Positions 1 to 8,035 of a stretch of 64,000 nucleotides of DNA are shown here, in pieces (position 1 is the first letter of the stretch; each line of letters starts with the position of its first letter). A program made the translations under genes and the position numbers. The notes beneath the pieces were generated by a model. That model ran no database searches and was not told the DNA's origin. It saw nothing but the letters and a program-made list of their open reading frames with translations. The stretch lies in contig JAFUIO010000021.1 of NCBI GenBank assembly GCA_017468425.1, forward strand, positions 1 through 64,000, written 5' to 3'. Source of the DNA: Clostridia bacterium (GTDB taxonomy: Bacteria; Bacillota; Clostridia; Oscillospirales; Acutalibacteraceae).

Positions 1-28
1 ATTTAACTGTGTATTTATTTTAATTTTC

Positions 29-104
29 GTAGGGGTCGATGCCCACATCGACCCGAAAAATCTCTTGTAATCTGAAGCGGGACGATGTGGGCATCGTCCC
101 CTAC
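29..104. repeat. REP/BIME-like double palindrome
   Basis: Two 27-bp arms (29-55 and 78-104) are inverted copies of each other with 25 of 27 positions matching. Each arm is also a hairpin by itself: GGTCGATG/CATCGACC in the first and GGACGATG/CATCGTCC in the second. The two differences between arms are a paired T/A swap, so the internal helix is kept in both. This is the pattern of an interspersed palindromic repeat. It lies just past the 3' end of the metallophosphoesterase gene and may also act as an RNA end-protecting or terminating structure, which is inference. Confidence 0.7.
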
Positions 105-147
105 AATGAAGGAATTAATAATCATATAAATTATAATTTACTATGCT

Positions 148-1359
148 TTATTTTGTTTTAAACTCTTTTGTGATTTTTTCTGAATAGTTTTTCCAGAAAC
201 CGTATGCTTTGATTTCAAGGATATATTCTGTGTCTGCTTTCAGGTTTTCAATTTTCTGTGTTACTGTTTCAGGCATATCGTTGAAATAATATCCTGACCA
301 TACAGAAAGGTGTCTTTCGATAAGACCGTCCGATTTTCTTCTTACTGTAAGTTCATAACCGTTTACATGTTCGTCATCGCATTTTGCCTGGTCGAATGTA
401 ACTGTGCATTCGTTTTCTTCCGCTTCAATTTCAATTTTTTCGTTTCCTGTGAAATACACTTTTTCAGGTGCAGCATAATGCTTTGCTTCAGTGTAAAGGA
501 ATGAATCGGGGTCGTAGGGAGTGTCAATTTTCCATACTCTGGGGAAAGGTCTGTCTGTGATTACATCGTAAGGATAAATACGCACTCTGCCCTCTGCGTC
601 TGCTTCAACGATTGTCATCTGTGCAGCATTTTCTTTTTCAGGCGGGAATGTGCTGTAGATTTTGTCAAACTCGTCAAGTTCAAAATAGGACAGTGTACCT
701 GTGCCGAGAGATGTGAAATGCTGCTGATGGATTGAACGTGGGTCGTTGATAGGCGCGTGTGAATGACCTGAGAAATCAATAATCTGAGGATAGTTCATCA
801 TTACTGCTGTGAAATCACTTTCACCCCAGAGAATACTTCCGTAAACTGTTGACTGAATGTGGGGATGCTGGAAAACGAAGATCGGTTTTTTCGGGTCATC
901 AGCTGCAGCTTTTGCAAGTTCTTCAGCCATATATTCAACTTTGTCTTCCTGAAAACCTGCACCGTTGTTTGAAGAAACTGAAACAAAGTGGAAGCCGTTG
1001 ATTACGTTATGCTGGTCACCTTTCTGATTAAATGTTTTTTCAAAGCGTTCATATCCGCCTTCCATTCCGCCTGTACCGTGGAATTCGTGGCTTGAAATAA
1101 GCATAATTTTCTTTGTTTCTTCTTTTGTGAAATTATCAAGTGTTTCTTTGAACAAATCCATCTGCACCTGCTCACCGCTGTTTGCAAAGTCACCTGCAAC
1201 AACAAGTGCATCAAGATTTTTGTATGTAGGATGGTTATCGGCAAATCTGTAAGCTGCCTGCATTGCCTTTTCCATTCTTTCTGTTTCTGCTGTACGTTCT
1301 GATTTATAGTGAACATCGCTTACTGCTACAAATCTGAGAATAGGATTGAAGTTTTCCAT
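148..1359 (-). CDS. Calcineurin-like metallophosphoesterase
   Basis: About 403 aa, no signal peptide, so probably cytoplasmic. It is predicted to hydrolyse phosphoester bonds with a two-metal centre, but the substrate is unknown. The N-terminal two thirds carry the family motifs: DVHYKSE near residue 15, GDFANSG near 55, and FSGHSHAP near 200. The usual GNHD/E motif reads SSHEF here, so the metal-binding Asn seems to be replaced. The C-terminal 90 residues look like a fibronectin-III-type beta domain. I chose ATG 1359 because AAGGTGA sits seven bases upstream; a GTG at 1368 would lie inside that ribosome binding site. It is the last gene of a five-gene minus-strand operon and starts just past the proA stop. 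Confidence 0.85.
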   Translation of the reverse strand: MENFNPILRFVAVSDVHYKSERTAETERMEKAMQAAYRFADNHPTYKNLDALVVAGDFANSGEQVQMDLFKETLDNFTKEETKKIMLISSHEFHGTGGMEGGYERFEKTFNQKGDQHNVINGFHFVSVSSNNGAGFQEDKVEYMAEELAKAAADDPKKPIFVFQHPHIQSTVYGSILWGESDFTAVMMNYPQIIDFSGHSHAPINDPRSIHQQHFTSLGTGTLSYFELDEFDKIYSTFPPEKENAAQMTIVEADAEGRVRIYPYDVITDRPFPRVWKIDTPYDPDSFLYTEAKHYAAPEKVYFTGNEKIEIEAEENECTVTFDQAKCDDEHVNGYELTVRRKSDGLIERHLSVWSGYYFNDMPETVTQKIENLKADTEYILEIKAYGFWKNYSEKITKEFKTK

Positions 1360-1364
1360 TTTAA

Positions 1365-2609
1365 TCACCTTATCTGTCCCTTTCCTGAAATTAAATATTT
1401 TGTGGTTGTAAGTTCACGCAAACCCATAGGTCCTCTTGCGTGAAGTTTCTGCGTTGAAATTCCGATTTCAGCACCGAGGCCGAATTCTTCGCCGTCTGTA
1501 AAACGTGTTGAGCAGTTGACATAAACTGCCGCAGCATCAATACCAAGCTGGAATTTTTCTGCGTTTTCAAGGCTTTTTGTGACGATACATTCACTGTGGC
1601 CTGTTGTATATTCTGAAATGTGGCTTATTGCTTCGTCAACATCTGCCACAACTTTCACTGAAATTATATAATCAAGGAATTCTGTGCCGTAATCTTCTTC
1701 TGTTGCAAGAGTGATATCAGGCAGAATTTCTTTTGTTTTTTCGCAACCTCTGAACTCAACACCTGATTCATCAAGCTTTTTCTTTGCGAGAGGAAGAAAT
1801 TCACCTGCTATTTTTTCGTTAACCAGAAGACTTTCAAGTGCGTTACAAACAGACGGTCTTTGTGTTTTGCCGTTATTCAAAATATCAACTGCCATCTGCA
1901 AATCTGCCGTTTCGTCAACGTATAAATGGCAATTACCTGTGCCTGTTTCAATAACGGGCACTGTTGCGTTTTTCACAACAGATGAAATAAGACCTGCACC
2001 GCCACGTGGAATAAGCACATCGATGTAGCCGTTTAACTTCATCATTTCGGTTGCGGTTTCGCGGGAAGTATCTTCAACGAGCTGCATAATATCGGCTGAA
2101 AAACCTGCTTTTTCAACTGCATTACGCATAAGTTTCATTAAAATTTTATTGCTTTCAAATGCTTCTTTACCGCCGCGGAGAATTACTGTGTTACCGCTTT
2201 TAAGGCACAAAGACGCAGCGTCAACAGTAACATTGGGACGTGCCTCGTAAATAATTCCGATAACACCCATAGGTACACGGACTTTTTCGATTTTCATTCC
2301 GTTTGGTCTTACTCCCCCGCCTGTAACTTCGCCTACAGGGTCGTCAAGCTTTGAAAGATTCACGCAGGCATTTGCAATAGAAAGAATTCTCTTTTCATCA
2401 AGCATAAGCCTGTCAAGCATTGACTTTGACATTCCGTTTTTTTCGGCATTGTCAAGGTCAATTTTATTTTTCTCGATAATCAGACCGATATTATTTTTTA
2501 ATTCTTCTGAAATTTTAATGAGAGCATCGTTTTTCTTTCCTGTTGATGCAGTCATAAGTTCAGATTTTACTCTTTTTGCGTTTTCGCCAAGTGTGAGAAT
2601 GTAACTCAT
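1365..2609 (-). CDS. proA: Glutamate-5-semialdehyde dehydrogenase (gamma-glutamyl phosphate reductase)
   Basis: 414 aa, the usual ProA length. It reduces gamma-glutamyl phosphate to glutamate semialdehyde with NADPH, the second step of proline synthesis. It has the aldehyde dehydrogenase fold, with the family stretch MGVIGIIYEARPNVTVDA and the catalytic cysteine in QRPSVCNALE. The ATG overlaps the proB stop codon as ATGA, and AGGGGTGA at the end of proB serves as its ribosome binding site, so proB and proA are translationally coupled. ProA and ProB form a complex that channels the unstable phosphate intermediate (established for the family). Confidence 0.97.
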   Translation of the reverse strand: MSYILTLGENAKRVKSELMTASTGKKNDALIKISEELKNNIGLIIEKNKIDLDNAEKNGMSKSMLDRLMLDEKRILSIANACVNLSKLDDPVGEVTGGGVRPNGMKIEKVRVPMGVIGIIYEARPNVTVDAASLCLKSGNTVILRGGKEAFESNKILMKLMRNAVEKAGFSADIMQLVEDTSRETATEMMKLNGYIDVLIPRGGAGLISSVVKNATVPVIETGTGNCHLYVDETADLQMAVDILNNGKTQRPSVCNALESLLVNEKIAGEFLPLAKKKLDESGVEFRGCEKTKEILPDITLATEEDYGTEFLDYIISVKVVADVDEAISHISEYTTGHSECIVTKSLENAEKFQLGIDAAAVYVNCSTRFTDGEEFGLGAEIGISTQKLHARGPMGLRELTTTKYLISGKGQIR

Positions 2610-3388
2610 TTTTTCACCCCTCTGAAATATGTTCCGATAGGTTTACCTTCTAAAAGGTCATATAATTTTTCGGGCTTATCGCCGTTCATAATTACCATAT
2701 CAATGCCCGCTTCATTTGCAATTTCTGCGGCTTTGAGTTTTGTTATCATTCCGCCTGTGCCGAGAGATGAACCTGCTCCGCCTGCATTCTGTTTCATTTC
2801 TTCAGTAACACCGTCTACAACTTTTATCAGGTGGGCATCTTCGTTTTCTTTCGGGTTTTTATCATAAAGTCCGTCAATATCCGAAAGAATAATAAGCATA
2901 TCTGCCTTTGCAACCTTCGCCATAATTGCAGCGAGAGAATCGTTTTCGCCCATTTCAAGTTCAAGTTCATCAATGGCAACGGTATCGTTTTCGTTTACAA
3001 CGGGGATTGTACCGAGTTCGAGAAGTCTTTCAACTGCATTCTCAACATTCTGCTTTCTGTCTTCAAGAAGAACATATTTTGTAAGCAGAATCTGCGAAAC
3101 TGTAAGTGAATAATCTGAAAAAAGCTTATCATACATATACATCAGTTCGCACTGACCTACTGCAGCACAAGCCTGTTTTGTGGGCGTGTCTGTGGGCTTT
3201 TTGCTCATACCGAGCTTACTCATACCAAGCCCTATAGCACCGCTTGAAACAAGCATAATTTCGTTGCCTGCATTCTGCAGGTCAGCCAGAGTTTTTACAA
3301 GCTGTTCAACACGTCTTATGTTAAGTCTGCCTGTTTTGTGAGTGAGAGTTGAAGTTCCCACTTTGACTACAATTCTTTTAGTTTCCAT
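2606..3388 (-). CDS. proB: Glutamate 5-kinase
   Basis: 260 aa. It phosphorylates glutamate to gamma-glutamyl phosphate, the first step of proline synthesis and the usual site of proline feedback inhibition. It has the amino acid kinase fold: RIVVKVGTSTL at the N-terminus, VSSGAIGLGM, VNENDTVA and LSDIDGLYDKNP. It is shorter than E. coli ProB (367 aa) because it lacks the C-terminal PUA domain; such short forms are common in Firmicutes. ATG 3388 was chosen because AAAGG lies nine bases upstream, while a TTG at 3397 and an ATG at 3394 are too close to it. It follows the flavoprotein gene by a few bases and is part of the same operon. Confidence 0.96.
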   Translation of the reverse strand: METKRIVVKVGTSTLTHKTGRLNIRRVEQLVKTLADLQNAGNEIMLVSSGAIGLGMSKLGMSKKPTDTPTKQACAAVGQCELMYMYDKLFSDYSLTVSQILLTKYVLLEDRKQNVENAVERLLELGTIPVVNENDTVAIDELELEMGENDSLAAIMAKVAKADMLIILSDIDGLYDKNPKENEDAHLIKVVDGVTEEMKQNAGGAGSSLGTGGMITKLKAAEIANEAGIDMVIMNGDKPEKLYDLLEGKPIGTYFRGVKK

Positions 3389-3400
3389 TTTCATCAACCT

Positions 3401-4996
3401 TTATGATTCATCATTTAAAACTGCGTGAGCACATTTGATTCCGTCAACTGCGGCAGAAACTATTCCGCCTGCATAACCTGCACCCTCACCTGAAGGGAAA
3501 AGACCGCTGACATTTGTCTGGAAAAATTCATCGCGTAAAATTCTTACGGGAGATGAGCTTCTTGTTTCCGCACCTGTCAGAACTGCTTCAGGCATTGCAA
3601 AGCCTTTGAGCATATTGTTCATTTTAAGAAGTGCATCTGCAAGTGTATCTGTAACACGCTTTGGTAAAACCTGCCTTAAATCCGCACACTCTACGCCTGT
3701 GGGGCAAGTGGGTTTTACAAATCCTAATTTTGTACTCTTTTTATCGTTCAGGAAATCGCCTACAAGCTGTGCAGGAGATGCGTAGGTGCTGCCGCCGTGG
3801 AAGAATGCTTTTTCTTCTATTTCTCTCTGCAGGCTGAAACCTGAAAGCGGATTTTCATCGGGGAAATCTTCAGGCTCAATACCTACAAGCAAGGCAGAGT
3901 TTGAGTTTTCTCCGTCACGCCTGAATTCGCTCATTCCGTTAACAACAACACTTCCTTCATCAGAAGAAGATGCTACAACCGTACCTCCGGGGCACATACA
4001 GAAAGTATATGCACCTCTGCCGTGGGGCGGATGACAAGCCATTTTATAATCGGCTGCGCCCAACTTCGGATGACCTGCAAATGAGCCATACTGCGCTTTA
4101 TCGATAAATTCTCTGGGATGTTCAATTCTTGCACCTACAGAGAATGCTTTCTGCATCATCTTAATGCCTTTATTGTAAAGCATTGTAATTGTATCTCTTG
4201 CTGAATGTCCGACTGCTAAAACAAGTGTGTCTGTTTCAAAATCAAAGCTTCTTCCATTCTGCTCATAAGTAACTCCCTGAATTACACCGTTGAAAACGAT
4301 AATATCAGTAAGCTTTGCACCGAAAAGAATTTCACCGCCCAGAGATATAACTTCTTTACGTATATTTTTAACAACTTCAACTAATTTATCTGTGCCGATG
4401 TGAGGCTTTGCATTATATAAAATATCTTCAGGTGCACCGTGTTTTACCAGCTCATTCAGGCAATGTCTGCACAAGGGGTCTTTGATACCCGTTGTAAGCT
4501 TACCGTCAGAAAATGTTCCTGCACCGCCTTCACCGAATTGCACGTTGGATTCTGTGTTAAGTTTTCGGTCACGCCAGAAAACACTTACATCTTTTGTTCT
4601 TGTATCAACATCGTTACCTCTTTCAAGAACAAGGGGTTTAAGTCCTGAACGTGCTAAAGTAAGTGCTGCAAACATTCCTGCAGGACCAAAACCTGCAATA
4701 ACGGGACGGAGATTGCTTTTTCTTTTATTTTCAGGCAGAGTATACTCGTATTCCTGAATTTCAAGAACATTTTTGTTTGATGAACATTTTTTAAGCACTT
4801 TCTTTTCATCACGTACAGCCACATCAAGAGAGAAAACAAAGAAAACATTTTCTTTATCTCTGCTGTCAACCGAGCGTTTGAAAACACGCACCATTTCTAT
4901 ATCTTCATTTTTTATACGCAATGTCTTTGAAACAGCATTTCTCAAATCTTGTTCTTCTGCTTCAAGAGGCATTTTAACAGAATTAATTCTAATCAT
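3401..4996 (-). CDS. FAD-dependent oxidoreductase of the COG2509 type
   Basis: 531 aa, soluble. The family is an uncharacterised set of large NAD(P)/FAD-utilizing dehydrogenases widespread in clostridia; the substrate is not known. An N-terminal domain of about 95 residues precedes the Rossmann dinucleotide motif IAGFGPAGMFAALTLARSG near residue 103. Further FAD-family blocks include NVQFGEGGAGTFSDGKL, LAVGHSARDT and FPSGEGAGYAGGIVSAAVDG near the C-terminus. Cysteines in DPLCRHCL and PTCPTGVECADL could bind metal or be redox active. It lies three bases after the second flavoprotein gene and just before proB, so the two flavoproteins and proline synthesis share a transcript. Confidence 0.88.
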   Translation of the reverse strand: MIRINSVKMPLEAEEQDLRNAVSKTLRIKNEDIEMVRVFKRSVDSRDKENVFFVFSLDVAVRDEKKVLKKCSSNKNVLEIQEYEYTLPENKRKSNLRPVIAGFGPAGMFAALTLARSGLKPLVLERGNDVDTRTKDVSVFWRDRKLNTESNVQFGEGGAGTFSDGKLTTGIKDPLCRHCLNELVKHGAPEDILYNAKPHIGTDKLVEVVKNIRKEVISLGGEILFGAKLTDIIVFNGVIQGVTYEQNGRSFDFETDTLVLAVGHSARDTITMLYNKGIKMMQKAFSVGARIEHPREFIDKAQYGSFAGHPKLGAADYKMACHPPHGRGAYTFCMCPGGTVVASSSDEGSVVVNGMSEFRRDGENSNSALLVGIEPEDFPDENPLSGFSLQREIEEKAFFHGGSTYASPAQLVGDFLNDKKSTKLGFVKPTCPTGVECADLRQVLPKRVTDTLADALLKMNNMLKGFAMPEAVLTGAETRSSSPVRILRDEFFQTNVSGLFPSGEGAGYAGGIVSAAVDGIKCAHAVLNDES

Positions 4997-4999
4997 TTT

Positions 5000-6202
5000 T
5001 TATCCTTTCAATTCAGCTGCAAGTCTTGCAGAGCTTACCGCCCAATGGAGATTGAATCCGCCGCAACGTGAATCAACATCTAAAATTTCACCGCAGAAAT
5101 AAAGGTCATTTACCCTTTCTGACATCATAGTATATTTATCAACTTCTTTCAGGTCGATTCCGCCTGATGTAACCTGGGAAAAATCAAAACCTTTTGTGCC
5201 TGTTACTTTAAACTCAAAGTTTCTGATATTTCCAATAATATTCTTAATATCTTTATCGGTTAATTTTCCCGCTTCATCGCCAAGGAAAATTCCGCATTTT
5301 TTCATAATTGTTTTACCCATTGCCTTGGGAAGAATGCCTGATAAAAGGTTTTCACACTCAAGAAGCGGATTTTTGTTTCTGTGAGAAACAAGGTAAGAAT
5401 AAAGGTCTTTTTCTTCCATATCACAAGCCATATCAAGATAGATTCTTGCGTTTTGTATATCTGAAACTTTTCTTAAGAATCTCGACAAATCCATAGTTGC
5501 AATACCTGATAAGCCGTAGTCTGCAAAGAGAATTTCGCCGTCAGATGAGCCTACGAATTTTTCTTTTTCTTTAAGTGTGAGTCTACCTTTCACACGCACA
5601 CCTTTAAGAGGTTTTGTGAAACGTGTGTCGGTTGTAATCTGCACAAGTGACGGATAAAGCGGTGTGACACAGCACCTGAAAGTTTTAAGAAGGCTGAAGC
5701 CTGAGCCGTCACTTCCCTGTGAAGGAGATGAGCAACCGCCACAGCACACAATTACTTTTTCCGCTTTTATATTATTGTTGATAATAAAAACATCTTTCTT
5801 ATCAAGCTTTTCAACTTTTTCAAAGATAATTTTAATTCCGAGTTTTTCTGTTTCAAAACGAAGTGCATCCAAAACGCTTGAAGCAGAATTACTTCTCGGA
5901 TAAACCCTACCCTCTGAATCTGCCACAGTAAGAAGACCGAGACTTTTCCAGAAATCAAGGTTAAACTCAGGTGTATATTTTTCAAGGGCGAAAGATACAA
6001 ACGAGGGAGAATTATAGTCTTCTTTTGTTGCAGTTAAATTATCAAGGTTGCATCTGCCGTTGCCCGTTGCAAGAATTTTCTTACCTACGCGGTCAAGTTT
6101 TTCAAAAATCACAACTGATTTCTGCGGATAATTTCTTTTTATTTCAATGGCTGAAACAAGTCCCGAAACACCGCCGCCGATTATTGCAACATCAAAAAAC
6201 AT
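5000..6202 (-). CDS. HI0933/BaiN-family flavoprotein
   Basis: 400 aa. Members are FAD-binding oxidoreductases (YhiN, HI0933); the clostridial BaiN branch has been linked to bile acid reduction, but nothing in this context supports that role here. The N-terminal dinucleotide motif is IIGGGVSGLVSAIEIK, followed by the family signature GKKILATGNGRCNLDN. VIVCCGGCSSPSQGSDGSGF and the C-terminal CGEILDVDSRCGGFNLHWA complete the FAD site. It is the first gene of the operon leading into the second flavoprotein, proB, proA and the phosphoesterase. GGAGG lies just upstream of the ATG. No promoter motif could be picked with confidence in the 60 bases before the sulP terminator. Confidence 0.9.
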   Translation of the reverse strand: MFFDVAIIGGGVSGLVSAIEIKRNYPQKSVVIFEKLDRVGKKILATGNGRCNLDNLTATKEDYNSPSFVSFALEKYTPEFNLDFWKSLGLLTVADSEGRVYPRSNSASSVLDALRFETEKLGIKIIFEKVEKLDKKDVFIINNNIKAEKVIVCCGGCSSPSQGSDGSGFSLLKTFRCCVTPLYPSLVQITTDTRFTKPLKGVRVKGRLTLKEKEKFVGSSDGEILFADYGLSGIATMDLSRFLRKVSDIQNARIYLDMACDMEEKDLYSYLVSHRNKNPLLECENLLSGILPKAMGKTIMKKCGIFLGDEAGKLTDKDIKNIIGNIRNFEFKVTGTKGFDFSQVTSGGIDLKEVDKYTMMSERVNDLYFCGEILDVDSRCGGFNLHWAVSSARLAAELKG

Positions 6203-6270
6203 TCTTTCCCCTCCTTTACTAATAATTATAATATTATATCATTTATTTATTTTTTTGTCTATAAAAAAAC

Positions 6271-6285
6271 GCCCTCAAAGAGGGC
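6271..6285 (-). terminator. Rho-independent terminator of sulP
   Basis: The stem GCCCTC-ttt-GAGGGC is followed on the minus strand by a run of seven T (6263-6269). It lies nine bases past the sulP stop codon, so it ends that transcript and separates sulP from the flavoprotein-proBA operon. Confidence 0.9.
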
Positions 6286-6294
6286 ATTTTTAAA

Positions 6295-7956
6295 TTATTT
6301 GATTTTGGATGCAACTTTTAACGCATCATCGATGTGATTACAGAAATGATTTCTGCCTACAGCATCAAAGAAACCTGATTTCTTCATAGCATTCATAGGC
6401 TGCTGATTAACGTGTGAAAGCACAAGTGTGATTCCTTTTTCCTTGCATTTTTTATGAAGCTGTTCAAGGCTGTTGAGTGCAGTTGAGTCAATGGCAGGTA
6501 CTGCTCTCATACGGAGAATAAGACATTTTGTGTAATCTTTGAAATTGATTTCAAGGATTTTGTCTGCCGCACCGAAGAAAAGAGGACCGCTTATTTCATA
6601 AACACGCACATTTTCGGGAACAGTTTTTAAATCAATACTGTCTTTATCGTTTTCGTCTTCAACGTATTTCCAACCCTTAACGTCTGTTTCTTCGCTCATT
6701 CTCTTTATAAAGAGAAGCACTGCAAGAATCATACCAACTTCAATTGCAATTACAAGGTCGAAAATTATAGTAAGTGCAAAAGTAATTACCATAACTAAAA
6801 TATCGCTTTTAGGTGCTGTTTTTACGATGTGTACAAACTTCTTCCATTCGCTCATATTGTAAGCAACCATAAAGAGAATTGCCGCAATAGTGGGCATGGG
6901 AATAAGCTCAGCATAAGGCATAAGGAACAAAAGAACAAGCACTAAAACAACTGCGTGAACCATTCCTGCTACGGGAGTTCTGCCACCGTTTTTCGCATTT
7001 GCCGCAGTTCTTGCAATAGCACCTGTTGCGGGAATACCGCCGAAAAGAACTGACACAATGTTACCTGCACCCTGTGCCACAAGCTCTGCATTTGAATTAT
7101 GCTTTGAATTGACCATACTGTCTGCCACAACGCAGGAAAGAAGGGATTCTATAGCTGCAAGAATTGCAATAGTAAACGCATCGGGAAGAAGTTCTGAAAT
7201 TTTTTCAAAGCTGAAATCAAGTGAACCTATGTTAAGCGAAGGAAGTCCTGTGGGGATAGTGTAAAGTTCGCCGATAGTAAACACACCTTCATCAAGTCCG
7301 GGAATAAATTTCACCATCAATGCTCCTACAATAACTGCAATAAGTGAAGGCGGTACACGTTTTTCAAATTTAGGATAAATTATAAGAATTGCAAGGCATA
7401 CAGCACCTACAAGAAGTGCCTGCCAGCTGAAAGTTGACATTGCCGCAATATTGGCTTCAATTTTTTCAATAGTTTCAACAGGTTTTACACCGGCTGCGTA
7501 TGTAAGACCGAGGAAATCTTTAATCTGACCGATTAAAATTGTAACTGCAATACCTGCAGTAAAGCCTACTGTAATTGTATGGGGGATAAATTTTATAAGC
7601 GAACCGAGTTTAAAAATACCCATTAAAATAAGCATTATACCTGCCATTATTGTGGCAAGAACAAGTCCGTCCATACCCTGCGTTGCAACAATACCTGCAA
7701 CTATTGATGCAAATGCCGCTGTAGGACCTGCAATCTGCACACGGCTGCCGCCAAGGAAAGACACGACAAAACCTGCTGCAATTGCAGTGTAAACACCGCA
7801 GGCAGGTTCAACACCTGAAGCAAGTGCCAGAGCAATTGACAAAGGCAGAGCGATAATTGCAACAATCACACCTGCAATAAGGTCTTTTATAAACTGTTGT
7901 TTTGAATAAGTTTTCATTGCCGAAAAGAGCTTCGGTTTAAGATAAAAGTTTTTCAA
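6295..7956 (-). CDS. SulP-family anion permease with STAS domain
   Basis: 553 aa inner-membrane protein. SulP (SLC26-related) proteins move sulfate, bicarbonate or other anions; the substrate cannot be read from sequence. About ten to twelve hydrophobic segments span residues 25-415, beginning with IAGVIVAIIALPLSIALALA and including the family stretch GSRVQIAGPTAAF. The C-terminal STAS domain (about 440-550) includes ILRMRAVPAIDSTALNSL, with the conserved Asp-Ser pair. It is transcribed alone, between a hairpin after pnp and its own terminator, so it is probably a separate unit or receives read-through from pnp. Confidence 0.92.
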   Translation of the reverse strand: MKNFYLKPKLFSAMKTYSKQQFIKDLIAGVIVAIIALPLSIALALASGVEPACGVYTAIAAGFVVSFLGGSRVQIAGPTAAFASIVAGIVATQGMDGLVLATIMAGIMLILMGIFKLGSLIKFIPHTITVGFTAGIAVTILIGQIKDFLGLTYAAGVKPVETIEKIEANIAAMSTFSWQALLVGAVCLAILIIYPKFEKRVPPSLIAVIVGALMVKFIPGLDEGVFTIGELYTIPTGLPSLNIGSLDFSFEKISELLPDAFTIAILAAIESLLSCVVADSMVNSKHNSNAELVAQGAGNIVSVLFGGIPATGAIARTAANAKNGGRTPVAGMVHAVVLVLVLLFLMPYAELIPMPTIAAILFMVAYNMSEWKKFVHIVKTAPKSDILVMVITFALTIIFDLVIAIEVGMILAVLLFIKRMSEETDVKGWKYVEDENDKDSIDLKTVPENVRVYEISGPLFFGAADKILEINFKDYTKCLILRMRAVPAIDSTALNSLEQLHKKCKEKGITLVLSHVNQQPMNAMKKSGFFDAVGRNHFCNHIDDALKVASKIK

Positions 7957-7993
7957 TTCATATCACCATATGTTCAATATTTTAACGCAACAT

Positions 7994-8018
7994 AACCACC
8001 GACTGGAAATCGGTGGTT
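7994..8018. terminator. Hairpin between pnp and sulP
   Basis: A perfect 9-bp stem, AACCACCGA/TCGGTGGTT with a 7-base loop, lies 18 bases past the pnp stop. The minus-strand tail (TTATGTTGCG) has few Ts, so it may be a weak terminator, an RNA 3'-end stabiliser or a palindromic repeat copy. Confidence 0.55.
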
Positions 8019-8035
8019 ACGCTTAAAAAATCCTA

